Positions 35,467 to 44,942 of a stretch of 58,579 nucleotides of DNA are shown piece after piece. The notes under the pieces were generated by a model, which saw only the letters and a list, made by a program, of their open reading frames with translations, searched no databases and was not told where the DNA came from. A program made the position numbers and the translations under genes. Each line of letters begins with the position of its first letter. Positions within the stretch are counted from its first letter, which is position 1. The stretch is from positions 33,605-92,183 of the forward strand of contig JAUNKF010000013.1 of the NCBI GenBank assembly GCA_030532895.1. Reading direction: 5' to 3'. The stretch comes from Lautropia sp. GTDB taxonomy: Bacteria; Pseudomonadota; Gammaproteobacteria; Burkholderiales; Burkholderiaceae_E.

Positions 35467-36774
35467 ATGAGCCTGCTGCAAAGAACCTTTCAACTGGAAG
35501 AACACGGAACCACCGTCCGTACCGAAGTCATCGCTGGCTGCACGACCTTCCTGACGATGGCCTACATCCTGTTCGTCAACCCGATGATCCTGGGGGATGC
35601 GGGCATGCCGCGGGAGGCTGTCTTCGTGGCTACCTGCCTTGTGGCGGCGTTGGGTTCGGCCGTGATGGCGCTCTATGCCAATTACCCCATTGCCGTGGCG
35701 CCGGGCATGGGACTGAATGCCTATTTCGCCTTCGTGGTGGTGGGATCGATGGGCTACAGCTGGCAGGCAGCCTTGGGGGCCGTGTTTCTCTCCGGTTGCC
35801 TCTTTTTGCTGACGACGATGCTGGGGCTGCGCTCGATGATCATCGCCGGCATTCCGCCCACCATCCGCTTGGGTACCACGGCCGGCATCGGCATGTTCCT
35901 GGCGATCATCGGTCTTGGCAATGCCGGCATCGTCGTGCCGTCGGATGCCACGATGGTGACGCTGGGTGACATGCACTCGATGCCCGTCATCCTGGCTGCG
36001 CTCGGCTTTTTCGTGATCGTCGCGCTCGACCGGCTCAAAGTGCCGGGCGCCGTCCTGCTCGGCATCCTGCTGGTGACGCTGCTCTCCTTCTTCGTGGGTG
36101 GCAACACCTTCCAGGGGCTGGTCTCGGCGCCTGGCTCGATCGAACCCACCTTCCTGCAACTCGACATCAAGAGCGCCTGGGCTGGCGGCCTGCTCAACGT
36201 CATTCTGGTCATGTTCCTGATCGAGATGTTCGATGCCACCGGCACGCTGATGGGGGTGGCCAAGCGGGCGGGCCTGTACCTGGGGGAAGGCAATCCGGCT
36301 CAGTCTCAGCGGCTGCGCCGTGCCCTCATGGCTGACAGCACGGCCATCATGGCCGGTTCGGTGTTGGGCACCTCCAGCGCCACGGCTTATGTGGAAAGCG
36401 CAGCCGGTGTGCAGGCGGGTGGCCGCACGGGCCTGGTCTCGCTCACGGTGGCCGTGCTGTTCCTGGCCGCGCTCTTCTTCTCACCGCTGGCCGCTGCCGT
36501 GCCCAAGTACGCCACGGCGCCGGCGCTGCTCTTCGTGGCCTGCCTGATGCTGCGGGATCTGAGCGAAGTCGATTGGCAGGAGAGCACCGAATCGGTGCCG
36601 GCCGTCGTCACCGCACTGACGATGCCCTTCACCTACTCGATCGCCAACGGTCTGGCGCTCGGTTTCATCACCTATGTGGCACTGAAGGTGCTCACGGGCA
36701 AGGGCCGCGAGGTGCATGGGTTGACCTGGGCCATTGCTGCGCTCTTTCTCGTGCGCTTCATCTGGCTGGCCTGA
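35467..36774 (+). CDS. NCS2/AzgA-like purine permease
   Basis: The 435-residue protein has about 13 membrane segments. Motifs of the AzgA branch of nucleobase transporters are clear: TEVIAGCTTFLTMAYILFVNP, NYPIAVAPGMGLNAYF, VMFLIEMFDATGTLMGV and the TSSATAYVESAAGVQAGGRTG signature. It should import adenine, guanine or hypoxanthine with protons. The ATG at 35467 opens the conserved N-terminus. No purine riboswitch is visible in the short upstream gap. Confidence 0.93.
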   Translation: MSLLQRTFQLEEHGTTVRTEVIAGCTTFLTMAYILFVNPMILGDAGMPREAVFVATCLVAALGSAVMALYANYPIAVAPGMGLNAYFAFVVVGSMGYSWQAALGAVFLSGCLFLLTTMLGLRSMIIAGIPPTIRLGTTAGIGMFLAIIGLGNAGIVVPSDATMVTLGDMHSMPVILAALGFFVIVALDRLKVPGAVLLGILLVTLLSFFVGGNTFQGLVSAPGSIEPTFLQLDIKSAWAGGLLNVILVMFLIEMFDATGTLMGVAKRAGLYLGEGNPAQSQRLRRALMADSTAIMAGSVLGTSSATAYVESAAGVQAGGRTGLVSLTVAVLFLAALFFSPLAAAVPKYATAPALLFVACLMLRDLSEVDWQESTESVPAVVTALTMPFTYSIANGLALGFITYVALKVLTGKGREVHGLTWAIAALFLVRFIWLA

Positions 36775-36924
36775 GCGCCGCTGCCCGGCATATGCGAATC
36801 CCGCATGAAGATCCGATGAATGCGGATGTTTCCACTTGCGTGGGCACGGGTCTGATGCGAGCATGCCGGGCGATACGGATGGTGGACATCCCCGAACAAA
36901 CCTTTTCAGGACTCGATACACGAC

Positions 36925-37725
36925 ATGATCAAGCCATTTGTCCGCAGCCTCACGGCTGCCGCCCTTGTCTCGCTGGCCGCGTTGGGCAGCGCCCAGGCTC
37001 AGGAAGCGCTCAGCGTGGCCGCCACCCCGGTGCCGCATGCCGAGTTGCTCGAATTCGTCAAACCTGCGCTCAAGCGTGAAGGGGTCGATCTGACGGTGCG
37101 TGTCTTCAACGACTACGTGCAGCCGATCCAGGCCACGGCCGACAAGCAGCTGGATGCCAACTTCTTCCTGCATCGCCCGTATCTGGATTCCTTCAACAAG
37201 GAGCACAAGACCAACATCGTGCCGGTGCCGGACGCCGAGGTTCACGTGGAGCCGTTCGGTCTGTACTCGCGCAAGGTCAAGAGCCTCGATGAAGTCAAGA
37301 GCGGTGCCACGGTCGTGATCCCCAACGATCCGTCCAACGGCGGCCGTGCGCTGGTGCTGCTGCAGAAGTCCGGCCTGATCAAACTGAAGGATCCGGGCAA
37401 CATCCTGGCCACGCCGCGCGACATCGTCGATAATCCGAAGAAGCTGAGCTTCCGCGAGATGGATGCCGCCTTCCTGCCGCGTGCCCTGGATGACGCCGAT
37501 CTGGCGCTGATCAACACCAACTACGCGCTGGCGGCCGGCTTGCAGCCGACTCGGGATGCGCTGGTGCTCGAAGGTGCTGACTCGCCCTATGTCAACATCG
37601 TGACGGCACGGCCCGACAATGCCGATTCGGCCGCCATCGCCAAGCTGATGAAGGCGCTGCGGTCGCCGGAAGTGAAGGCGTTCATCGAGAAGAAATACGG
37701 CGGCGCGATCGTGCCGGCTTTCTGA
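36925..37725 (+). CDS. MetQ/NlpA-family substrate-binding protein
   Basis: The 266-residue protein has a type I signal peptide (SLTAAALVSLAALGSAQAQ) and the NlpA/MetQ fold: ATPVPHAELLEFVKPAL, FNDYVQPIQAT, DANFFLHRPYLD and VIPNDPSNGGRAL. Members bind methionine or a similar amino acid for an ABC importer. It lacks the lipobox cysteine normally seen, so it would be a free periplasmic protein. The cognate MetN ATPase and MetI permease are not next to it. The AGGA upstream is 13 bases away, rather far. Confidence 0.9.
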   Translation: MIKPFVRSLTAAALVSLAALGSAQAQEALSVAATPVPHAELLEFVKPALKREGVDLTVRVFNDYVQPIQATADKQLDANFFLHRPYLDSFNKEHKTNIVPVPDAEVHVEPFGLYSRKVKSLDEVKSGATVVIPNDPSNGGRALVLLQKSGLIKLKDPGNILATPRDIVDNPKKLSFREMDAAFLPRALDDADLALINTNYALAAGLQPTRDALVLEGADSPYVNIVTARPDNADSAAIAKLMKALRSPEVKAFIEKKYGGAIVPAF

Positions 37726-38087
37726 TCGGTTGATGTGCCAGACATTTGGGGAGCGGGAAGCTCGCCCAAAGCTCTGGCGCGTGTTCGGTACGTTCAGGGC
37801 AGGGGGCTGAGATCAGCAAGCCTTCAGGCCCTGTCAAACAGCTGGCGCGGTGGCGAGTGTCTCGTCATCCGCGCCATGCCTTTGTTGTCTCTGCAAAAAT
37901 CCGGGCGCCTGGGCGTTTGCCCTTCGTGCTCGCCTTTGTTCACCTCGCCGCGTCGGACTATTTTTCTGATGGCGGCACGACAGGATGGTGGTCGCCTGGT
38001 CTGGCCTGATTGGGGCTGTGCTGGAGCGCGCCAGGGCATGCCCTGGTTGGCACGCCGCCAATGCCTGTCACCAAAGGTACTTTCGTC
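37726..38087 (+). other. 362-bp gap between the MetQ-like and VUT genes
   Basis: A weak hairpin (TTTGGG..GAGC/GCTC..CCCAAA, 37745-37770) follows the MetQ-like stop. I looked for a preQ1-type riboswitch before the VUT gene and did not find one. No gene is evident. Confidence 0.4.
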
Positions 38088-38633
38088 ATGGCTCGTTTTT
38101 TCTGGATCCTTTGCTACGTCAGCGCCATCCTGCTGGCCAACATCTTTCTCGATGACTTCATTCCGTTGCCGTTTTTCGGGCTGCTGAGCATCGGCACCAT
38201 CTTCTTTGCCGCCGTCTTCACGCTGCGCGATCACCTGCATCGTTACGGATTGCCTACCGTCATGCTGGGGATTGGGCTGGCCCTCGTGGTCAATGTGGCT
38301 TATGGTGTGTACTTCGGTATCGAACCGCGATTTCTGCTCGCATCCTTCCTCTCCATTCTGGTGAGCGAGCTGGCCGATACCGCCGCTTTTCAACGGCTGA
38401 TGCACTGGCGCTGGCGGCATCGCGTGCTGGCCAGCAACGCCATCAGCGTGCCGTTGGACAGCACCCTCTTCACCCTGTTGGCATTTGGCGGCACGATGAG
38501 CCTCTTCGACATGGGCCAGATCATCTACGCTGACATCCTCAGCAAGTACCTGATCGCTGCCCTGTTGGCCTGGCTGCCCTTTCAATCGACGCGGCTGAAT
38601 GCTGGCAACAAAGCGCTGGAACCAGCGGCCTGA
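38088..38633 (+). CDS. VUT/YhhQ-family transporter (queuosine-precursor type)
   Basis: The 181-residue membrane protein has about six hydrophobic segments (WILCYVSAILLANIFL, LLSIGTIFFAAVFTLRDHL, VMLGIGLALVVNVAYGV and others) and the VUT motif FTLRDHLHRYG. YhhQ, the best-known member, imports queuosine precursors (preQ0/preQ1). The start at 38088 has AAAGGT about nine bases upstream; an in-frame ATG at 38061 is possible. It ends one base before the next gene, which encodes a QueF-like protein, so the two are tightly linked and probably act in the same deazaguanine pathway. Confidence 0.85.
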   Translation: MARFFWILCYVSAILLANIFLDDFIPLPFFGLLSIGTIFFAAVFTLRDHLHRYGLPTVMLGIGLALVVNVAYGVYFGIEPRFLLASFLSILVSELADTAAFQRLMHWRWRHRVLASNAISVPLDSTLFTLLAFGGTMSLFDMGQIIYADILSKYLIAALLAWLPFQSTRLNAGNKALEPAA

Positions 38634-38634
38634 C

Positions 38635-39480
38635 ATGATGACACCCAACACGGCTCCCCCCCATTCCCCCGCGCCTGCTGAAGCAGCGGCATCCACTGCA
38701 CCGACACCGGTTGCCGCGTCCACGGCCGCTGCATCGAGCCCAGCCCCGGACGTGCAACCCGCCGCCGCGCCCGCCAGACGGCAGAAGCCGGCACGGGGGG
38801 CACAGGCTGGGGGAGCAGAACGTTCGGCGCGCCAGCCGAAGGGGGCACTGGCCGGGAAGGCCGGCGGTGCCGGGCTGCCGCCTGGCACGGTGCAGGCTGG
38901 CGCAGAGCAGGGGAAGACCAGATCGGCGGCCAAGGACGGCAAGCAGGGGGCACCGGAGAAAGCGCCTCACACCGAGGTGCCGAACCAGTCCGGTGATTAC
39001 ATCTCGCCGTGGAACGGTGCACGCCTCAAGTGCATCCAGAACCCGCATCCCGAGCTGAAAACCGAGCAGATCCATGTGCTGAGGTTGCCCGAGCTGTGTC
39101 CCGCCAGCCATAACCCGATGCCGGGTTCCTCGATCACGGTCAGCTATCGGGGCAAGGGGCGCTTTCTGGAAGTGTTTTCGTTGTCGGCCTACATCCAGGC
39201 GTCCATCGGCCACCCGATCGTGCGCGATGTGGAGGCGCTGACCCAGGCGATTGCCATCGACTGCGCCCAAGCGTTGGGGCAGAAGGTGGAGGTCGATGGC
39301 CTGTTCGAGTTGCGCGGTCTGGCCCAGACCGTGATGACCGAGGTGGTGGCCAAACCCCGCAAGCCGACATCTGCTGCCGAAGGGAGCAAGGCGTCCCGAG
39401 CGGGCAAGGGGGGCAAGTCAGCCAAGGTGACCAAAGACGGCAAGGACGGCAGGAAGGGCGACAAGAAAAGTCGCCGTTGA
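38635..39480 (+). CDS. QueF-like T-fold protein with long low-complexity tails
   Basis: Residues 119-240 of this 281-residue protein align with the preQ0 reductase fold. LPELCPASHNP (Cys155) parallels the catalytic-Cys motif; LEVFSLSAYIQASIGH parallels the ESKSLKLYL..FRNH region, keeping Glu179 and His193; VEVDGLFELRG parallels the family's C-terminal strand. The catalytic aspartate expected seven residues after Cys is Met162, the active-site His-Glu pair appears as Arg197-Asp198, and the C-terminus is divergent. Residues 1-118 are Ala/Pro-rich, and 240-281 are Lys/Gly-rich, possibly for nucleic-acid contact. It starts one base after the VUT transporter stop. A binding or altered catalytic role in queuosine metabolism is inference. 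Confidence 0.65.
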   Translation: MMTPNTAPPHSPAPAEAAASTAPTPVAASTAAASSPAPDVQPAAAPARRQKPARGAQAGGAERSARQPKGALAGKAGGAGLPPGTVQAGAEQGKTRSAAKDGKQGAPEKAPHTEVPNQSGDYISPWNGARLKCIQNPHPELKTEQIHVLRLPELCPASHNPMPGSSITVSYRGKGRFLEVFSLSAYIQASIGHPIVRDVEALTQAIAIDCAQALGQKVEVDGLFELRGLAQTVMTEVVAKPRKPTSAAEGSKASRAGKGGKSAKVTKDGKDGRKGDKKSRR

Positions 39481-39497
39481 GACGGAATACGCGCGAC

Positions 39498-39875
39498 TCA
39501 TCCCCGGCCACGCCAATAGGCCAAGCCCCGCTCATCCGGGTAGGTTGAGCGGTCTTCGATCAGTTCCTGATAGACGAGCTTGAGCTGCTGAGGTGGGTGC
39601 CAGTCTGCCGGCACCGACCGCACGATGCACTGCAGCCGCTTCAGGTGGTGCAGATGCAGGTGTCAGCAGAATCTCACCTGATTCTCGGCCGTGCCTTTCA
39701 GCAGCATCAACCGGGCCAACTGAGGGGCCTGGCCGGTGGCAGGGGTTGTGGTCGTGCCGGCCGTGGATGGGCTGGACGACAGCTGGGTGCTGGCCTTGCC
39801 GCTGCCGCCACCGCAGCTGGCCAGGAGGGTGGCCACCAGGGCCTCACCGAGCGGAACGATCGGGGTCTGGCGCAT
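39498..39875 (-). pseudogene. Small lipoprotein gene interrupted by an in-frame TGA
   Basis: From the ATG at 39873-39875 the frame reads a signal peptide with lipobox LLASC, a Gly/Ser/Thr linker and ARLMLLKGTAENQVRFC. It then hits TGA (39663-39665) and stays open in the same frame for 54 more codons (HLHLHHLKRLQC..., ELIEDRSTYPDERGLAYW) to a second TGA at 39498-39500. Both halves have ordinary codon use, so one 125-codon gene with a single stop is the best reading. A nonsense mutation (for example CGA to TGA) is the simplest cause; read-through or selenocysteine insertion is possible but unsupported. It is convergent with the QueF-like gene. I do not recognise the family. Confidence 0.5.
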
Positions 39876-39925
39876 GTTGTCTCCGTGTTTGTTGTCAATG
39901 TGTTGCCAGTGGGCAACGCATTATC

Positions 39926-40897
39926 CTACAACCAGCCCACCTTCCGAAAGCGTCGGTACAGCAGCAAGGCCACGCCCAGCATCAGCAGGATCGCGGCCGG
40001 GTAGCCCCAGCGCCACTGCAGTTCGGGCATGTGCTCGAAGTTCATGCCCCATATGCCGGCAAAGGTCGTCATCATGGCGAAGATGGCGGCCCAGGCCGCC
40101 AGTTTCTTGCTCACCTCGCTTTGCTCCAGCGTGATCAGCGAGAGGTTCACCTGCGTGGCCATCACGATGTCGTCGCGCAGTGCATCGAGCGACTGGGTGA
40201 TCCGGTGCAAGTGGTCGTGCACGTCCCGGAAGTAGTCCTGCAGCCGACTGTCGAGGGTGGGCAATCCTCGGCTGCCATAGAGGCGAAACATGGCATCGTC
40301 GACCATGGGCGGCAGCGTGTGCCGCAATTCGGTCAGATCCTGCTTCAGCGAATGCAGCGTGAGCATCGTGTCCCGGCTGGGGGTTTCGCGGAAGATGCGT
40401 GCTTCCACTTCTTCCACGCGCGCTTCCAGCTCGTCCACGATCGGAAAATATCGATCCACCACGGCATCGGTCAACGCATAGAGCACGAAGGTAGGCCCCA
40501 GCTTCAGGAGCGCCTCTTCCCGCTCGGCCCGAGTGCGAACGGCCACGAAGCCCTTGCACACATTGTTGCGAATCGACAGCACAAAGCGTTCGTGCGTGAA
40601 GATGAACAGGTCGCCGTAGCGGATCGTGTCATGCTCGCGTTCGGGCACCTTCAGCGAAGAGAACAGCAATCGGCCATACTCTTCCATCTTCGGGCGTTGG
40701 CCGCCGTGCAGTGTGTCTTCCACCGCCAGTTCGGGCAGCGAGAGCATGCGCTGCATCAGTAGCACCTCGGCCGGCTCCGGGTCTTTCAGCGCGATCCAGA
40801 GGAAGGTGCCGGTATCGGCCAGCGCCGCCGGAATCTGCTCGGCCGTGACGTCGGCAATTCGCTTGCCGTCCCGGTAAACGGCGCAGTTGATCAGCAT
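39926..40897 (-). CDS. corA: CorA-family magnesium/divalent-cation transporter
   Basis: The 323-residue protein has a large cytoplasmic N-domain with long helices (VDELEARVEEVEARIF) and two C-terminal membrane segments. The selectivity motif GMN sits in AGIWGMNFEHMPE between them, as in all CorA channels. It mediates magnesium uptake as a pentamer in the inner membrane. The ATG at 40895-40897 (MLINCAVYRDGKR) is chosen because the family begins this way; AGG lies seven bases upstream. It is divergent from cyoA. Confidence 0.95.
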   Translation of the reverse strand: MLINCAVYRDGKRIADVTAEQIPAALADTGTFLWIALKDPEPAEVLLMQRMLSLPELAVEDTLHGGQRPKMEEYGRLLFSSLKVPEREHDTIRYGDLFIFTHERFVLSIRNNVCKGFVAVRTRAEREEALLKLGPTFVLYALTDAVVDRYFPIVDELEARVEEVEARIFRETPSRDTMLTLHSLKQDLTELRHTLPPMVDDAMFRLYGSRGLPTLDSRLQDYFRDVHDHLHRITQSLDALRDDIVMATQVNLSLITLEQSEVSKKLAAWAAIFAMMTTFAGIWGMNFEHMPELQWRWGYPAAILLMLGVALLLYRRFRKVGWL

Positions 40898-41064
40898 GAT
40901 GAGCCTGTTGGCAACGTGGCGGCAGGTGCACCGAAGGTGGCGCGGCACGCCGTGCAACCGTGTGCAATTACGTAATCGGAATTGTTCATATTAGAATGTC
41001 TTATCATTTCCCCATGACTTCCGGGACAAGCCGGAGTATAGGAGCTAGGAGCAAGGTTGCCTGC

Positions 41065-42165
41065 ATGAATTCTGCCACCCGATTCCGTTTGCTGCCCTTG
41101 CTGGCCACCACGCTGTTGCTGGCCGGGTGCGATACCGTCCTCTTGAACCCCTCGGGCTACATCGCGCTTCAGCAGCGTGACCTGATCTTCGTCTCCACGG
41201 GCCTGATGCTGCTGATCATCGTGCCGGTCATCTTCCTCACGTTGCTCTTTGCCTGGCGCTACCGGGCGAGCAACGTCACGGCGCGCTATGAGCCGGATTG
41301 GCATCACTCCACCAAGATCGAGGTCATCGTCTGGTCGATGCCGCTGATCATCATCATCATTCTCGGCACCATCACCTGGATCACCACCCACAGCCTCGAT
41401 CCCTTCAAGCCGTTGGAGAAGATCGACGAGAACCGGCCGGTGGCCGAAGGGGTGGAGCCGCTGGAGATCGAAGTGGTGGCCATGGACTGGAAGTGGCTCT
41501 TCATCTATCCGAAGGAAGGCATCGCGCTCGTGAACGAAGTGGCCGCCCCGGTCGATCGGCCCGTGCGTTTCAAGATCACGGCCACGTCGGTCATGAACTC
41601 CTTTTTCATTCCCGCCATGGCCGGCATGATCTACGCCATGCCGGGCATGGAAAGCCAGCTCAATGCCGTCATCAACAAGGCCGGCACCTATGATGGGCTG
41701 TCGGCCAACTACAGTGGCGAAGGTTTCTCCCACATGCGCTTCAAATTCCACGGCATGGCCGAGGCCGACTATGCACGCTGGGTCGAGGAGGTGCGTGCCG
41801 CCGGTGGTGAGCTGACCCGCGAGCGCTACCTGGCTGATCTGGCCAAACCGAGCCACAAGGTGCCCGCACAGCGCTATGCCGCAGTCGATCCCGAGCTGTT
41901 CAACCGGATCCGTCATCGCTGTGTGGAGGCCGACCGGATGTGCATGGACATGATCATGGCCATCGACAAGCAGGGCGGCCTGGGCATCCTGGGTGTGGAC
42001 GGCGTGGTCACCGAGGCCGTCAACCAGCCGAAGCATCGGGGCGAACGGCCGCTGTACCGCTCCTATGTGTCGGAAGCACTGTGCGCACCGATGGTGTCCA
42101 CCCTGCAAAGCGGCTCGGCGCGGCTCACGCCCACCAGCCTGCCGGCCGCCACCGCGGTGCAGTGA
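41065..42165 (+). CDS. cyoA: Cytochrome bo3 quinol oxidase subunit II
   Basis: The 366-residue lipoprotein (lipobox LLLAGC) has two membrane segments and a cupredoxin-like periplasmic domain. The motif VVAMDWKWLFIYPKEGIA and the absence of CuA cysteine ligands show it is a quinol, not cytochrome c, oxidase. YSGEGFSHMRFKFH matches the C-terminal part of the cupredoxin fold. The ATG at 41065 has AAGG upstream. It opens the cyoABCD cluster, divergent from corA. Confidence 0.96.
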   Translation: MNSATRFRLLPLLATTLLLAGCDTVLLNPSGYIALQQRDLIFVSTGLMLLIIVPVIFLTLLFAWRYRASNVTARYEPDWHHSTKIEVIVWSMPLIIIIILGTITWITTHSLDPFKPLEKIDENRPVAEGVEPLEIEVVAMDWKWLFIYPKEGIALVNEVAAPVDRPVRFKITATSVMNSFFIPAMAGMIYAMPGMESQLNAVINKAGTYDGLSANYSGEGFSHMRFKFHGMAEADYARWVEEVRAAGGELTRERYLADLAKPSHKVPAQRYAAVDPELFNRIRHRCVEADRMCMDMIMAIDKQGGLGILGVDGVVTEAVNQPKHRGERPLYRSYVSEALCAPMVSTLQSGSARLTPTSLPAATAVQ

Positions 42166-42267
42166 TTTCCGTCGGGCAGCCTGTGGTCTTGAGGCTGCCC
42201 TTACCGTTTTTCCAGCAAGCGTTCCAGGCGTCTTCCGGCCTCTGGGGCATAAACCGTAGACATCACG

Positions 42268-44271
42268 ATGTTCGACTTATCCGATCCTGCCAAGCTGATT
42301 TTCGGGCGCCTGTCCTGGGAGGCCATTCCGACACATGAGCCGATCCTGATCGTGACCTTCATCGCGGTCATGCTCGGCGGTCTGGCGCTTGTGGGCGCCA
42401 TCACCTACTTCAAGGCGTGGGGGCCGTTGTGGCGAAACTGGATCACCAGTATCGACCACAAGAAAATCGGCATCATGTACATCATCCTGGCCATCATCAT
42501 GCTGCTGCGCGGTTTTGCCGATGCGGTGATGATGCGCCTTCAACAGGCGATGGCCTTCGGTGGCTCCGAAGGTTATCTGCCACCGCATCACTACGATCAG
42601 ATCTTCACGGCCCATGGCGTGATCATGATCTTCTTCGTGGCGATGCCGCTCGTCACGGGTTTCATGAACTACGTCGTGCCGCTGCAGATCGGTGCGCGAG
42701 ACGTGGCTTTCCCGTTTCTGAACAATTTCAGCTTCTGGATGACGGCCTTTGGCGCCGTGCTGGTGATGGTCTCGCTCTTCGTGGGCGAGTTTGCCAAGAC
42801 CGGCTGGCTTGCCTATCCGCCGCTCTCGGGCATCGAGTACAGCCCCGACGTGGGGATGGACTACTACATATGGGCCTTGCAGGTGGCGGGGGTTGGCACC
42901 CTGTTATCCGGGGTGAACCTGATCGTCACCATCGTCAAGATGCGTGCGCCCGGCATGGACATGATGAAGATGCCGGTCTTCACCTGGACGGCATTGTGTG
43001 CCAACGTGCTGATCGTGGCCATCTTCCCGGTACTGACGGCCACGCTGGGCCTGTTGTCGCTCGACCGTTACGTCGGCACCAACTTCTTCACGAACGATCT
43101 GGGCGGCAACGCCATGATGTACGTGAACCTGATCTGGATCTGGGGGCACCCCGAGGTCTACATCCTGATCCTGCCAGCTTTCGGCATCTTCTCCGAGGTG
43201 GTTGCCACCTTCTGCGGCAAGCGCCTCTTCGGCTACACCTCGATGGTCTACGCCACGGCCTGCATCACGGTGCTGTCGTACCTGGTCTGGCTGCACCACT
43301 TCTTCACGATGGGCTCGGGCGCCAGTGTCAACACCTTCTTCGGCATCGCGACGATGATCATCTCGATCCCGACCGGGGCCAAGGTCTTCAACTGGCTCTT
43401 CACGATGTACCGGGGCCGCATCCGCTTTGAAGTGCCGATGTTCTGGACGATCGGCTTCATGGTCACTTTCGTGATCGGCGGCATGACCGGCGTGATGCTG
43501 GCCATTCCGGCGGCCGACTTCGTGCTGCACAACAGCCTCTTCCTGATCGCACACTTCCACAACGTGATCATCGGTGGCGTCGTCTTCGGCATGCTGGCGG
43601 GCATCGCCTACTGGTTCCCGAAAGCTTTTGGCTATCGCCTCGACCCGTTCTGGGGCAAGTGCTCGTTCTGGTTCTGGCTGGTCGGCTTCTACGTGGCTTT
43701 CATGCCGCTCTACGTGTTGGGTCTGATGGGCATCACCCGTCGTGTCAGCCAGTTCGATGATGATTCGCTGCAGATCTGGTTCGTGGTGGCTGCCTTCGGT
43801 GCCTTCCTGATCCTGCTTGGCATCGCCTGCTTCATCATCCAGCTGGTCGTCAGCTACCTGCGCCGCCATGAGTTGCGTGACGAAACCGGTGACCCGTGGG
43901 ATGCCCGCACGCTGGAATGGTCTACCTCCTCGCCGCCGCCCGACTACAACTTTGCCTTCACCCCGGTCGTGCACAGCATCGATGCCTGGTGGGACATGAA
44001 GAAGAACGGCTATGTGCGACCCACCGAGGGCTTCATCCCGATCCACATGCCCAAGAACACGGCAGCCGGTTTCATCATTGCGGCGCTCAGCGCACTGTGC
44101 GGCTTTGCCCTGATCTGGCACATGTGGCTGGTGGCCGGGGTCAGCTTCGCGGCCATCATCGTGGCCTCCATCGTGCACACCTTCAATTACAAGCGTGACT
44201 ACTACATTCCGGCAGCGGAAGTGGTTCGTACCGAGGCGGCGCGCACGCGGATCCTTGCCGACAACGCCTGA
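42268..44271 (+). CDS. cyoB: Cytochrome bo3 quinol oxidase subunit I
   Basis: The 667-residue catalytic subunit has about 15 membrane segments and the haem-copper centre. The haem b ligand His lies in [11 protein letters not shown]; the CuB/Tyr cross-link motif is in [15 protein letters not shown]; the other CuB histidines are in [10 protein letters not shown]; and the haem o3 and b ligands are in [10 protein letters not shown]. It reduces oxygen to water while pumping protons. It follows cyoA after 102 bp. Confidence 0.98.
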   Translation: MFDLSDPAKLIFGRLSWEAIPTHEPILIVTFIAVMLGGLALVGAITYFKAWGPLWRNWITSIDHKKIGIMYIILAIIMLLRGFADAVMMRLQQAMAFGGSEGYLPPHHYDQIFTAHGVIMIFFVAMPLVTGFMNYVVPLQIGARDVAFPFLNNFSFWMTAFGAVLVMVSLFVGEFAKTGWLAYPPLSGIEYSPDVGMDYYIWALQVAGVGTLLSGVNLIVTIVKMRAPGMDMMKMPVFTWTALCANVLIVAIFPVLTATLGLLSLDRYVGTNFFTNDLGGNAMMYVNLIWIWGHPEVYILILPAFGIFSEVVATFCGKRLFGYTSMVYATACITVLSYLVWLHHFFTMGSGASVNTFFGIATMIISIPTGAKVFNWLFTMYRGRIRFEVPMFWTIGFMVTFVIGGMTGVMLAIPAADFVLHNSLFLIAHFHNVIIGGVVFGMLAGIAYWFPKAFGYRLDPFWGKCSFWFWLVGFYVAFMPLYVLGLMGITRRVSQFDDDSLQIWFVVAAFGAFLILLGIACFIIQLVVSYLRRHELRDETGDPWDARTLEWSTSSPPPDYNFAFTPVVHSIDAWWDMKKNGYVRPTEGFIPIHMPKNTAAGFIIAALSALCGFALIWHMWLVAGVSFAAIIVASIVHTFNYKRDYYIPAAEVVRTEAARTRILADNA

Positions 44272-44306
44272 TCCCATCTGACCACTTCCTGTTTCTGGCC
44301 ACCCAC

Positions 44307-44942
44307 ATGAGTACAGCAACACTGCATCAGGGCATGCCGGCGCAAGCCGGCAAACGGCCCTACTACCTGACCGATGAGCATCATCCGCAGAACGGCACCC
44401 TGCTCGGGTTCTGGATCTACCTGATGAGCGACTGTCTGATCTTCGCCTGCCTCTTTGCGGTGCATGGCGTGGTTGGACGCAATTACGCAGCTGGCCCGTC
44501 GGGCGCCGAGCTGTTCGACCTGAGCCTTGTCGCGCTGAACACCGCGATGCTGCTCCTCTCGTCCATCACCTATGGCTTTGCCATGCTGTCGATGCAGGCC
44601 AACCGGTTGAAGGGCACCATCGGCTGGCTGGCCGTCACCGGTCTCTTCGGCCTGGGCTTTCTGGCCATCGAGCTGTATGAGTTCGCCCACCTGATCCACC
44701 TGGGGGCGGTGCCGCAGCGCAGCGCCTTTTTGTCCTCCTTCTTCACGCTGGTGGGCACCCACGGGCTGCACGTCACCTTCGGCATCATCTGGCTCGTGAC
44801 CTTGCTCTTCCAGCTGAAGAAGCACGGCCTGATCGAAGCCAACCGCCGTCGCGTCCTCTGCCTGTCGATGTTCTGGCACTTCCTCGATGTCGTCTGGATC
44901 GGCGTGTTTTCCTTTGTCTACCTGATGGGGGTTCTGCCATGA
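44307..44942 (+). CDS. cyoC: Cytochrome bo3 quinol oxidase subunit III
   Basis: The 211-residue protein has five membrane segments and the subunit III motifs GFWIYLMSDCLIFACLFA, LGTHGLH-like VGTHGLHVTFGIIW and MFWHFLDVVWIGVF. It supports the stability and proton pathway of the oxidase. Its stop overlaps the cyoD start (ATGA), so translation is coupled. Confidence 0.96.
   Translation: MSTATLHQGMPAQAGKRPYYLTDEHHPQNGTLLGFWIYLMSDCLIFACLFAVHGVVGRNYAAGPSGAELFDLSLVALNTAMLLLSSITYGFAMLSMQANRLKGTIGWLAVTGLFGLGFLAIELYEFAHLIHLGAVPQRSAFLSSFFTLVGTHGLHVTFGIIWLVTLLFQLKKHGLIEANRRRVLCLSMFWHFLDVVWIGVFSFVYLMGVLP

Noticed and set aside
37726-38087. Possible preQ1 riboswitch before the VUT transporter gene
   Set aside because: No recognisable preQ1-I or preQ1-II core sequence or pseudoknot was found.
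39625-39665. Bacterial SECIS-like stem just after the in-frame TGA of the small lipoprotein gene
   Set aside because: Only short TGCA-based pairings are visible; no stable stem with a GU-containing loop at the right distance.
42904-44322. 472-codon minus-strand frame over cyoB
   Set aside because: Asp/His/Glu-rich shadow of a membrane protein gene.
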